Positions 17,696 to 25,058 of a stretch of 64,000 bases of DNA are shown here, in pieces (position 1 is the first letter of the stretch; each line of letters opens with the position of its first letter). Source of the DNA: Mesobacillus sp. AQ2 (GTDB taxonomy: Bacteria > Bacillota > Bacilli > Bacillales > Cytobacillaceae); NCBI RefSeq assembly GCF_030122805.1, contig NZ_CP126080.1:4283501-4347500 (forward strand), in the 5' to 3' direction. The notes below the pieces were generated by a model. That model had not been told where the DNA came from. It saw only the letters and a list, made by a program, of their open reading frames with translations, and made no database searches. Position numbers and translations under genes: made by a program.

Positions 17696-18649
17696 ATGAA
17701 TGAATTTCACGATATTTTAAAATACATCCCTGTTTATCAGCTAGGATTGATTAATGGCAAGTTACTTGGAGATGGGAGCTTAACAATCGAAATAAATAAA
17801 AGCCCTCGTCTTCGGTTCCAGCATCGATACAAAGATAAAGACTGGTGTTTCTATTGCTACAGAAGCCTTAAAGATTTTGTTCCCCTTACGCAGCCAAAAT
17901 ATAAAAGAGATAAAGATTCAAGAGTCAGCATAGGATTCTCGGAATCAGTGTATGTTCAATCGAAAACATCAGTTGTTTTTAATTATTTGAAAGAGAAATG
18001 GTATAAAGGACGGGTTAAAGTCATTCCGATAGACATACTCCAATTAACCTTGACTCCTGAAGCGTTAGCATGGTGGTTTCAGGATGACGGCTACCTTTTG
18101 AAAAAGGGAGGTATTGTTAAAAAAATCATCCTCTCAACAGATAACTTTTCCCCTACTGAAAATAATTTGTTAATTGAAATGATGAAGGATAAATTCAAAT
18201 TACAATTCTCGCTTGATGGCCAAAATCGATTATGCATATACGACAAACGGCAAATCATGTATTTTTTTCACCTTGTAAAGGATTACTTACATCCTTCAAT
18301 GATGAGAAAGCAGATACCTACTTGTTCAGAAACAGGTTTAATTTTTCCACATAAAAAACGGACATCAGTATATCTTCCCATTAAACTTCAGAAACCCACA
18401 AAGGAAATTAAAGAGCTGATCCACTCTATAACACCAGAAATATTCATCAAAATATGGTTCGAAGATTATCAGCTTATTACCCCTAATCATTTAGAATGGC
18501 AATTTGCACATCAAGTAACTTTAACTAATGAAGAACTATTAAAAATCTCTTCCATTCAAAGAGAAACAGGAATTACAATGAGTGAGATTTTGTCTATTTC
18601 AATCATTGAAGCAAGAAAAAAAGGCCTGTCCAGTGGACAAACCTCTTAA
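17696..18649 (+). CDS. Free-standing LAGLIDADG homing endonuclease with C-terminal RHH-like domain
   Basis: A 317-residue protein with two LAGLIDADG helices, QLGLINGKLLGDGSL (Asp26) and PEALAWWFQDDGYL (Asp131). It is therefore a single-chain two-motif enzyme of the intron/intein-homing type. The last ~46 residues (VTLTNEELLKISSIQ, then TGITMSEILSISIIEARKKGL) have the strand-helix-helix pattern of CopG/Arc ribbon-helix-helix DNA-binding domains. The start ATG follows AGAGGTGTACA. The gene converges on hag: its stop lies 8 bp from the hag stop on the opposite strand, and its last codons contain the hag terminator. From context it probably cuts intron-less hag alleles, and this is inference. It is not inside the intron. 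The gene is AT-rich relative to the neighbouring flagellar genes, suggesting transfer. Confidence 0.88.
   Translation: MNEFHDILKYIPVYQLGLINGKLLGDGSLTIEINKSPRLRFQHRYKDKDWCFYCYRSLKDFVPLTQPKYKRDKDSRVSIGFSESVYVQSKTSVVFNYLKEKWYKGRVKVIPIDILQLTLTPEALAWWFQDDGYLLKKGGIVKKIILSTDNFSPTENNLLIEMMKDKFKLQFSLDGQNRLCIYDKRQIMYFFHLVKDYLHPSMMRKQIPTCSETGLIFPHKKRTSVYLPIKLQKPTKEIKELIHSITPEIFIKIWFEDYQLITPNHLEWQFAHQVTLTNEELLKISSIQRETGITMSEILSISIIEARKKGLSSGQTS
18615..18644 (-). terminator. hag terminator, embedded in the 3' end of the endonuclease gene
   Basis: Minus-strand stem AGGTTTGTCC (18644-18635) with GGACAGGCCT (18631-18622), 3-nt loop, then TTTTTTTC. The same bases encode the last residues of the convergent endonuclease. 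Confidence 0.85.
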
Positions 18650-18657
18650 GGTAAAAA

Positions 18658-19834
18658 TTAACGAAGAAGTTGAAGAACTCCTTGTGGCTGTTGGTTTGCT
18701 TGAGCCAACATAGCTTGTGCTGCTTGAGAAAGAATTGAATTCTTAGTTTGTTCCATCATTTCTTTCGCCATCGTGCGAACATTTGCTTTCACAAATGACC
18801 AGACTATATCTTCACCCTCTAATAAACTAGTAGGGGTCGGGCACTTCGGATTCGCAATGCTGATGGTCATTGCTTCACCTATGGATTTCATCATCATAGC
18901 TACCGCCTTAGATGGTTTATCCTAGTCGTTGAACCTTCTCCACTCTTTCGAGCCAGGAGCTTGGCTGCTGATTGCCCAATCTTTTCTTTTTTCAAGCCAT
19001 CACGCCTGCCGTTTCCGGCTACGTTGTGGCAAGAAAAGCTATAAGGGGTTTCCAGCAATTCACCCGATCATGATCTCTGGCCGTTACCAGCCAGGACGAC
19101 TGTGCTTGTCACTGCTCTTAAGCAGCTAAAGCATAATCAACGTCACGTACACGTGATTCTGCAGCAGTTAAGTTTTCAGAAGAAGTGTTCAGGTTGTTGA
19201 TTGTATGTTCTAAACGGTTTTGAGTCGCACCTAATTTTGCTCGCTCAGTTGATACTGTTTCAATTGCAGTATCGATTGCAGCAAGTTCAGTTTGGGCATT
19301 AGCTTTAGTTGTTAAATCTCCAACGGCAACCATTAGCGTTGTTGAATCAGCATTAGAGAAAGTATAAGAGATAATCTGACCAACATTAGCTCCTACCTGA
19401 AAGTCAACTTGTCCAGTAGATCCATCCCAAAGTTTTTGAGTATTAAACTCAGTTTCATCAGAAATACGGTCGATTTCTGTAACTAATGCCTGGTATTCTT
19501 CATCAATTGCAGCTCTGTCTTCCACAACGTTAGTGTCACTTGAAGCTTGAACTGAAAGTTCACGCATACGTTGAAGGATAGAGTGAGTCTCGTTAAGTGC
19601 TCCTTCAGCTGTTTGTAGCATTGAGATACCGTCTTGGGCATTTCTTGAACCTTGATCCAAACCGCGAATTTGTCCACGCATTTTTTCAGAAATAGCAAGA
19701 CCAGCTGCGTCATCTCCAGCACGGTTGATGCGAAGACCTGAAGATAATTTTTCCATTGATTTTCCTTGAGCACCGTTTGCAGTGTTCAATTGGCGGTAAG
19801 TGTTAAGAGCCGCGATATTGTGATTGATTCTCAT
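18658..19834 (-). CDS. hag: Flagellin, split by a group I intron
   Basis: The filament subunit, exported through the flagellar type III apparatus. Exon 1 is 19834-19136 (233 codons; N-terminal D0/D1 MRINHNIAALNTYRQLN, ending ESRVRDVD). Exon 2 is 18771-18658 (37 codons; MAKEMMEQTKNSIL to GVLQLLR). Joined they give a 270-residue flagellin with an uninterrupted conserved C-terminal helix (DVDMAKEMM), near the usual size for short Bacillus flagellins. Without splicing, translation stops five codons into the intron and the protein lacks half of D0. RBS is AAGGAGG. A leader hairpin with GGA in its loop and a sigma-D promoter lie upstream, and csrA/fliW follow upstream of that. The D2/D3 domains are minimal. 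Confidence 0.92.
18772..19135 (-). ncRNA. Self-splicing group I intron in hag (ORF-less, ~364 nt)
   Basis: The minus strand contains the four conserved core elements in order. P is GAATTGCTGGAAACCCC (19061-19045), Q is AATCAGCAGCCAAG (18973-18960), R is GTTCAACGACTA (18934-18923) and S is AAGATATAGTCTG (18812-18800). R and S pair as P7 (GACTA/TAGTC). A P9-type hairpin CATTTG/CAAATG lies at 18780-18797. P1 forms between exon/intron GATTATGCT (19138-19130) and AGCACAGTC (19106-19098), with the required U-G wobble at the 5' splice site after GAT. The last intron base is G (18772). P2 is CTGGC/GCCAG. The core resembles introns of Bacillus phages (subgroup IA). Homologous flagellin introns are known in Geobacillus. 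The intron has no internal endonuclease. Confidence 0.9.
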
Positions 19835-19859
19835 TGTGTTTTTTCCTCCTTGAATTTGG

Positions 19860-19879
19860 TGTTCACATCCATGTGAACA
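19860..19879 (-). promoter_or_regulatory. CsrA-binding hairpin in the hag leader
   Basis: The minus-strand leader has TGTTCACAT-GG-ATGTGAACA, a perfect 9-bp inverted repeat that presents GGA at the top of the stem. This is the high-affinity CsrA site design known from B. subtilis hag, about 25 nt before the start. The AAGGAGG Shine-Dalgarno supplies the second GGA. Confidence 0.75.
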
Positions 19880-19936
19880 AGATTTTATTTTGTCCGAGTG
19901 ATAAGGTCGGCCGCCCTTATTTCTCTTACAATAGTT

Positions 19937-19962
19937 TTATCGTCTGGAGGAAAAATTGTTTA
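19937..19962 (-). promoter_or_regulatory. Sigma-D-like promoter of hag
   Basis: Minus strand TAAA (19962-19959), 14 nt, GACGATAA (19944-19937). It deviates from GCCGATAT at two positions but has the right spacing and leaves a ~100-nt leader. Confidence 0.6.
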
Positions 19963-19987
19963 ATAGTTTTTTATAATTTTTTCTTTT

Positions 19988-20206
19988 TTATTTCTTTTTC
20001 ATAAAGTCGAGTACAGAGGAAATATCCTTTGCTGCTTCTTCATTTTCACTCTGGATTTGATCCAGTACTTCTTTCCGGAATATTTCAATATTCTTTGGTG
20101 CATTTATACCAATTTTGACTTGATCATTCTTCGAGGAGATCACTGTGATTTCTATGTCATCGCCAATTTTTATCGTCTCTCCATTTTTCCTTGTCAGTAC
20201 TAACAT
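19988..20206 (-). CDS. csrA: Translational regulator CsrA
   Basis: A 72-residue RNA-binding dimer with the complete family pattern: [37 protein letters not shown]. In B. subtilis CsrA represses hag translation by covering its Shine-Dalgarno site and is antagonised by FliW, which is encoded 6 nt upstream. The start ATG follows GAGGGTGATG. The hag leader immediately downstream carries a matching hairpin site, so the full CsrA-FliW-flagellin loop is present here. Confidence 0.97.
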   Translation of the reverse strand: MLVLTRKNGETIKIGDDIEITVISSKNDQVKIGINAPKNIEIFRKEVLDQIQSENEEAAKDISSVLDFMKKK

Positions 20207-20212
20207 TTCTCA

Positions 20213-20653
20213 TCACCCTCTCGCTTTTGTTTTTTCGAAAATTGGGTGCTTTGTAGAATACTGCTCTTCATGCAGGATTACTTGTTTCGCTTTATAATTT
20301 TTAACATTAAGAATGATTGGAGCCTGAAGGTTCGATGTTGTTTTCTCAAAAGGATCGTGGACAGTTAAGATAGAGTACACCTGAACGTCCTGTTCTGTTT
20401 CTATACCGAGTTCCTCTACTACAGTATCTTCTAATTTAAAATCATAGTCTTTAAAGAAATTAAAAGGATTGGATAAAATAAACGCAAGCGCAGGAGTAGC
20501 AACCGACTGCAACACATAAAAAATATTGTCTTCGGATAAAGGAAGCAGCACAAACTGCTTTTCATCCAAAAAGCCCGGTATTCCCTTGTCAAAGGCAAGC
20601 ACTTCATTATTATTTATTTCTACATCGCCATGATATTTTGTTCCAATTTTCAT
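20213..20653 (-). CDS. fliW: Flagellar assembly factor FliW
   Basis: A 146-residue cytoplasmic protein that binds CsrA and flagellin alternately, so flagellin build-up shuts off hag translation. Family features seen: FDKGIPGFLDEKQFVLLPL near the N-terminus, NPFNFFKDYDFKL, and NLQAPIILNVKNYKAKQVIL near the C-terminus. The start ATG is preceded by AAAGGAATGG. It lies in the yviE-fliW-csrA order of B. subtilis. Confidence 0.96.
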   Translation of the reverse strand: MKIGTKYHGDVEINNNEVLAFDKGIPGFLDEKQFVLLPLSEDNIFYVLQSVATPALAFILSNPFNFFKDYDFKLEDTVVEELGIETEQDVQVYSILTVHDPFEKTTSNLQAPIILNVKNYKAKQVILHEEQYSTKHPIFEKTKARG

Positions 20654-20681
20654 ATCTCACCATTCCTTTAGCTAGAATCCT

Positions 20682-21236
20682 TTACCCTTCAAAGTCGATT
20701 TTTAACGAAGGATATTGTTTCATTGTAATTTCCGCTTTCCCAGGGGTATAGTTGATGATTGGTTTATTCGTCTGGCTATTGATAACAGGCTTATTTACCT
20801 TCCAGTTAATATCTACTTTCCCGGGGTCATAATTAATTTTCACTGAGCCAGCTGATGGTATCCAGCCAATATTAAAGTCAAGCATTGGAGACTCGCTGTT
20901 CCGCTTAGCCTGTGCAGCGATTGCATTCCCCCCGTTCTCAATCATCATGAGCTCATCGCCATCCTGGGAGACGCGGCCAATACCCGCCAATAAATCCTGA
21001 TAGCCCTGTGCCGCTGCATCTTCAATTCTTTTTGATATACTCTTTAAATCCATGTCCTCGCGGGCTTTTGATTGGTCGATTGTTAGCCTGGAGGGAGTAC
21101 TGTTGATTGTAAGTTCTGCTTTTGGCTGCTCAATGCTCAATTCCGCCTTTGGCTGCTCCATCTTTAAATTGGCCTTAATCGTGTTGATTTCAATTTTCCC
21201 AGGTGTTGACTGGATACGAATTTGCGGGACTTGCAT
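20682..21236 (-). CDS. yviE: YviE-like protein (DUF6470)
   Basis: A 184-residue protein of unknown function conserved between flgL and fliW. The N-terminal 60 residues are internally repetitive, with runs like MEQPKAELSIEQPKAELTI. The C-terminal part contains GSVKINYDPGKVDINWKVN and a second, similar INYTPGKAEITMK segment. It has no signal peptide or membrane segment. Its fixed place in the flagellar operon suggests a filament-related role, which is inference. Confidence 0.88.
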   Translation of the reverse strand: MQVPQIRIQSTPGKIEINTIKANLKMEQPKAELSIEQPKAELTINSTPSRLTIDQSKAREDMDLKSISKRIEDAAAQGYQDLLAGIGRVSQDGDELMMIENGGNAIAAQAKRNSESPMLDFNIGWIPSAGSVKINYDPGKVDINWKVNKPVINSQTNKPIINYTPGKAEITMKQYPSLKIDFEG

Positions 21237-21256
21237 TTTCTCTACCTTCCTCCTAG

Positions 21257-21287
21257 TAAAAAAAGCTATTCCCAGTGAGAATAGCTT
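21257..21287 (-). terminator. Hairpin terminator after flgL
   Basis: Minus-strand stem AAGCTATTC (21287-21279) with GAATAGCTT (21271-21263), then TTTTTTAC. It starts inside the flgL stop codon and would reduce read-through into yviE. Confidence 0.75.
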
Positions 21288-22176
21288 ATCTTAAAAAGTC
21301 TAAAAGTGTTGGCTGAAGAATTCGGGCACCAACTCCCAAAGCTGCTCGGTGTACACTTTCCTGCGTTTTTAAATCTGTAATGACTCTTTCAATATCGGCA
21401 TCTTCATTATCAGACAGCACTCTATTCGCCATGACTTCCTGTTGGCCAAGTCGAGAATCGATCACTTCAAGCCTGTTATATCGGGCTCCTAATTCTGCGC
21501 GTTCTGAGGAGAGAGTATCCATAGTTTTATCTAAACGGTCTAACAAGTTGTCCAATTCAGCTGGCTGGTCACTTTCCAATGCAGTTTGAATTTCCTGAAC
21601 AACATTGAACAATTCCTGATTAAAAACATTTGCTGCATTGATATTTGCTCTTAACGAAACTCCCGGAGAAACTTCAACTTTATAATTATTGAGAGATGGA
21701 TCGGATAAGTTCACTGCTACTGTCGGCGGGTCTTCTACTGGAACAGGCGGATTATCTGTATCAGTACCATGGAATATGTACCGGCCAGAAACCTGTGTAT
21801 TCGCTACTTGCACTAAATCCGCTTTAATCTGTTCTACTTCCCTTGAAACAGCTTCCCGGTCACTTGGACTTAGTGCGCCGTTCTTCCCCTGAATGACCAA
21901 CTCACGCACACGTTGCAGCCCATTATTCGCCTGTTCAATCCCAGCCTCAGAATTCTCCATCCACAAATAAAGTTCAGAAAGGTTCCGCTTATACTGCTCC
22001 ACTTCAGTCAATCCAGAACGATAAAACATCCCTTTCATCGCCACAACTGGATCGTCGGAAGGCTTCGTGATTTTTTTCCCCGTCGCCAGCTGGTCCTGAT
22101 ATTGCCCCATTCGACGATAGCTTTCGCTTAAGTTTCTTAGCGAATTGGAAGAAAGCATTGATTGTGTTATGCGCAT
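21286..22176 (-). CDS. flgL: Flagellar hook-associated protein 3 FlgL
   Basis: FlgL joins hook and filament together with FlgK. The 296-residue protein begins MRITQSMLSSNSLRNL, the flagellin-like N-terminal helix, and includes YQDQLATGKKITKPSDDP. The C-terminal segment (INR-type helices near 230-296, ELGARYNRLEVIDSRL) is the matching D0/D1 part. The start follows AGGTGAAATGA. It sits 10 nt after flgK, so the two are probably translated from one transcript. Confidence 0.94.
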   Translation of the reverse strand: MRITQSMLSSNSLRNLSESYRRMGQYQDQLATGKKITKPSDDPVVAMKGMFYRSGLTEVEQYKRNLSELYLWMENSEAGIEQANNGLQRVRELVIQGKNGALSPSDREAVSREVEQIKADLVQVANTQVSGRYIFHGTDTDNPPVPVEDPPTVAVNLSDPSLNNYKVEVSPGVSLRANINAANVFNQELFNVVQEIQTALESDQPAELDNLLDRLDKTMDTLSSERAELGARYNRLEVIDSRLGQQEVMANRVLSDNEDADIERVITDLKTQESVHRAALGVGARILQPTLLDFLR

Positions 22177-22186
22177 TTCATTTCAC

Positions 22187-23734
22187 CTATCTTCCTACGG
22201 TTCCCATGCCGTTGATGATTTTATCGAGCATTTCGTCCTGGAGGGTGATCATCCGGGCTGATGCGTTGTAGGCATGCTGGAACTGGATCATATTTGTCAT
22301 TTCTTCGTCTAAAGAAACAGAACTCACTGACTTTCGTCGATTTTCCACTGACTCTCTGAGGGAGCCGCTGTTTTGTGTTAGTCGAACAGCTTCTTGCGAC
22401 TTAACCGCCATGCCGCCGATTACACCTTCATAGTAATTCCGGAAGTTTGCTTGTTCGTTGTCTCCGGCATAATCAAACTTATCATTAATGATATTTGCAA
22501 GCTTTAAGATATTCGTAGAATCACCAATGGTTGCGTTCGCAATATCTGTGCCATCAGCTGTTGCGATATTATCCAGGCTCTGATTGATTGCATCCGCCAG
22601 CTGTATCCTGCTTGCGAATCCTTTACGTTGGAGGTCAGCATTCTCGGAATCAGCAAAGAATGGATTACCAGCCTTCGTCTGATTGGCAATGTCATTCGGG
22701 CTCATTCCATCTTTGTGGACGTTATTGAACTCTGTAGCGAAGGTAAAAGCCAGACTGTCTAATTCTTTCATCATATCAGGATAAACGCCTACTACTTTTC
22801 CGTTTTCTTCATAACCATAGGAATCTACTAGGGCTTTAAGCTTTCCTGTTGATTTCAATTCTGTAAAGTCGAATTTCGAATTGCCGATGGAAACCGACTT
22901 AACCGATTCATCAGCACCATCAAAGTTTACAGTCACATTATTATTACGGTCGCCACTTACCAGAATACCCAACTCTTTACCACTGTCACTGACCATTTTG
23001 ATGACCGCTTGTCCATCCGCCATTTTAAGTGAGCCGCCACCAGAGTTTGTGTAATCGACTTTAATATTCACTATTGAAGCCAACTGGTCAATCAATCGAT
23101 CACGTTCATCATATAAATCGTTAGGTAAGTAACCATGCGGCTCGACGTCAGCGATCTGACCATTGATTTTACTAATCTGGTATGTTAAAGAATTAATTTC
23201 TTTTTCCGTAACAGAAATCTCATTCTTTAAATCTCTTTGAATAGAGGAAAGAGAATTGTGCAGATAATTAAATGTTTCAGCTACCGCGATTCCACGTTGG
23301 CGTACTACCGAACGAGCACCCGGATTAGTTGGGTTTACAGCTAAATCCTGCAGCGACTGCCAGAATTGGTCCATTGTTTTAGCAAGTCCTGATTCTGAAG
23401 GCTCATTCAACACTTCTTCAAGTTTTGTGTACGCCTCTGCCCTCGTTTCCCAATATCCCAGCTTATTATTTTCGCTGCGGTACTGAATATCCAGGAAACT
23501 TTCCCTCACACGCTGAATCGACCCAGCCTTGACGCCTGTTCCAACCTGTCCGGGAATCTGTGGACGGTTAAGTGAAGCGTTAGGATAAGGCTCTGTCTGC
23601 TCAAAGTTAATGCGCTGACGTGTATAGCCTGGAGTATTGGCATTCGAAATATTATGTCCTGTTGTATGCAAAGCGCTCTGCTGCGTGAACATTCCGCGGC
23701 GCGCTGTTTCTAATCCCATAAAGGTTGAACGCAT
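22187..23734 (-). CDS. flgK: Flagellar hook-associated protein 1 FlgK
   Basis: FlgK is the hook-proximal junction protein. The start is the ATG at 23734 (MRSTFMGLETARRGMFTQQ), seven bases after GGAGG; the slightly longer frame begins inside the ribosome site. Length is 515 residues. N-terminal flagellar rod/hook motif: ALHTTGHNISNANTPGYTRQ. C-terminal motif: SVSLDEEMTNMIQFQHAYNA then ARMITLQDEMLD. It belongs to the flgM-flgN-flgK-flgL transcript driven by the sigma-D promoter before flgM. Confidence 0.96.
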   Translation of the reverse strand: MRSTFMGLETARRGMFTQQSALHTTGHNISNANTPGYTRQRINFEQTEPYPNASLNRPQIPGQVGTGVKAGSIQRVRESFLDIQYRSENNKLGYWETRAEAYTKLEEVLNEPSESGLAKTMDQFWQSLQDLAVNPTNPGARSVVRQRGIAVAETFNYLHNSLSSIQRDLKNEISVTEKEINSLTYQISKINGQIADVEPHGYLPNDLYDERDRLIDQLASIVNIKVDYTNSGGGSLKMADGQAVIKMVSDSGKELGILVSGDRNNNVTVNFDGADESVKSVSIGNSKFDFTELKSTGKLKALVDSYGYEENGKVVGVYPDMMKELDSLAFTFATEFNNVHKDGMSPNDIANQTKAGNPFFADSENADLQRKGFASRIQLADAINQSLDNIATADGTDIANATIGDSTNILKLANIINDKFDYAGDNEQANFRNYYEGVIGGMAVKSQEAVRLTQNSGSLRESVENRRKSVSSVSLDEEMTNMIQFQHAYNASARMITLQDEMLDKIINGMGTVGR

Positions 23735-23752
23735 GTTTCGTTCCTCCAAATA

Positions 23753-24223
23753 TTATGCTTTTGAGTTGAACATTCCCGGCGATTGACCAGGCTTTATTTT
23801 TTTGCCTGCTGGCGGTCCGTAGTTAATCTCTTTTTCCTGAGGCATCACAAGGCTCTTGGAAAAATTGATGAATTGCAGTGATTGATGGATAAGCTGCTGA
23901 TTCAGTTCATTGCGCGCCTTGATTTCAGTTATAACATTTAATAATTCTTCTTTTATCTGTAAAAGCTGCTCTTTTCCTGCAGGATTTGCTTCAGCAATTC
24001 CCTGTAAAGATGCTCCTGGTAAAATCTCATTTGATACGGCGGCACGTTCTTTCTCTAGCTTATTGATTGCTGCCATATGGGCTTGCTCATCCTTTAACAG
24101 CTGATCGAGGGCAGTCGTATCTCCTTTTTTCACAATATCGGTCTTTTTTAAGGTCAATTCGTAAAAACTTTTATGCACTTTGTGCAATTTCTTCATGATG
24201 CTTATCAATGATTCAACAGACAT
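23753..24223 (-). CDS. flgN: FlgN-type flagellar chaperone
   Basis: A 156-residue helical protein between flgM and flgK. FlgN family proteins chaperone FlgK and FlgL to the export gate. Visible: long amphipathic helices in residues 1-120, such as LISIMKKLHKVHKSFYELTLKK, and a low-complexity tail rich in Pro/Gly/Lys (KKIKPGQSPG). Start ATG follows an AGGAGG-like site. Sequence conservation in this family is low, so the call leans on gene order. Confidence 0.88.
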   Translation of the reverse strand: MSVESLISIMKKLHKVHKSFYELTLKKTDIVKKGDTTALDQLLKDEQAHMAAINKLEKERAAVSNEILPGASLQGIAEANPAGKEQLLQIKEELLNVITEIKARNELNQQLIHQSLQFINFSKSLVMPQEKEINYGPPAGKKIKPGQSPGMFNSKA

Positions 24224-24248
24224 CGACTGCCCTCCTTATTAGGCATAA

Positions 24249-24273
24249 AGAAACACTCGTCACTTAGACGAGT
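24249..24273 (-). terminator. Weak hairpin between flgM and flgN
   Basis: Minus-strand stem ACTCGT (24273-24268) with ACGAGT (24260-24255), then GTTTCTTT. It may only attenuate. Confidence 0.4.
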
Positions 24274-24280
24274 ATTTTTC

Positions 24281-24550
24281 CTATTTATTACGATAGAAAT
24301 TGATGATGCTTTTGGCTGTTTCTTTTGAATCCAGTTTATACGTGCCGTTCTCCACCTGGATTTGTAATTCCTCAACCTTTTGTTTGCGTTCCACAGATAC
24401 CTGGGAAAGTTGCTGCATTTCCTTGGCAGTTGAAGAAATTTCAACTTTATCAGCCTTTTTGTTTTGGGCAGCAGCTGCTGCATCTAGTTTAGTCATTTGG
24501 CGTTTATATGGATTGATTCCTGACGGGCCAAAATTATTGTTTATTTTCAT
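24281..24550 (-). CDS. flgM: Anti-sigma-D factor FlgM
   Basis: FlgM binds sigma-D and holds late flagellar genes off until it is removed after hook completion. The 89-residue protein shows MKINNNFGPSGINPYKRQ at the N-terminus. The sigma-binding C-terminal region has DKVEISSTAKEMQQLS and the terminal ESAKSIINFY-type helix (DSKETAKSIINFYRNK). The start follows GAGGTTTAGGCG. A strong sigma-D promoter lies 38 nt upstream, so FlgM is itself under sigma-D control. Confidence 0.95.
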   Translation of the reverse strand: MKINNNFGPSGINPYKRQMTKLDAAAAAQNKKADKVEISSTAKEMQQLSQVSVERKQKVEELQIQVENGTYKLDSKETAKSIINFYRNK

Positions 24551-24587
24551 CGCCTAAACCTCACTTTCAGAACGATTTCTACTTCTA

Positions 24588-24614
24588 TTATCGGCAATTA
24601 TTCGCCGATATTTA
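24588..24614 (-). promoter_or_regulatory. Sigma-D promoter of flgM-flgN-flgK-flgL
   Basis: Minus strand TAAA (24614-24611), 15 nt, GCCGATAA (24595-24588), near-perfect sigma-D consensus. The spacer starts with TATCGGC, so the -10 region is also half of an inverted repeat (TATCGGC/GCCGATA). Confidence 0.9.
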
Positions 24615-24628
24615 ATGATTCTTTTCAC

Positions 24629-25030
24629 CTAACCTCGATGTGTGAAAAAAGTCGCGCGTTTTGCCAGTTCTTTCTTTCGTTGTTCCTCATATTCCACAGT
24701 TTTTAAATCCGCTTTTAAACTGCTTGCACAGGAAGCACAGAGCCTGCCTTCTCGTATAATACTTCCACATTTGTCACATGGATAACCGAAGTTTGGAAAT
24801 TGGGTCAACTGGAACTTGCCCGCTTTGATAAATTTTAAGATCAACTCTTCAGAAACGCCTGTTGCTTCTACAACCTGCAGGATTGTTGCCGCTCTATTCT
24901 CACGTTTTCTCATGAACTTGGAAACTAAGTCATAAGCTTTTTCTTCTTCTTTCCAGCATTTTTCACATACATCTCGAAATTTATTTTTTACATAGAGTGT
25001 ATCGCATTTTGGACAATTTTGAAGGTCCAC
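24629..25030 (-). CDS. yvyF: YvyF-like zinc-ribbon flagellar operon protein
   Basis: A 133-residue protein with two zinc knuckles: CPKCDTLYVKNKFRDVCEKC at the N-terminus and CDKCGSIIREGRLCASC near residue 90. A winged-helix-like segment (ATILQVVEATGVSEELILKF) lies between. The start is placed at the GTG at 25030, seven bases after GGAGG; earlier in-frame codons precede the ribosome site. The family is restricted to flagellated Firmicutes and sits between comF and flgM in B. subtilis. Function is not established. Confidence 0.88.
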   Translation of the reverse strand: MDLQNCPKCDTLYVKNKFRDVCEKCWKEEEKAYDLVSKFMRKRENRAATILQVVEATGVSEELILKFIKAGKFQLTQFPNFGYPCDKCGSIIREGRLCASCASSLKADLKTVEYEEQRKKELAKRATFFTHRG

Positions 25031-25058
25031 TGTCCTTCCTCCTTCAATCATATCTTAT

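Noticed and set aside
18658..18897. Independent 79-residue gene
   Set aside because: This frame is hag exon 2 read backwards into the intron; its N-terminal part is intron core sequence (R to S elements).
18658..19834. hag as a frameshifted pseudogene
   Set aside because: Both exons are perfectly conserved, the interruption has group I core elements, and promoter, leader and terminator are intact.
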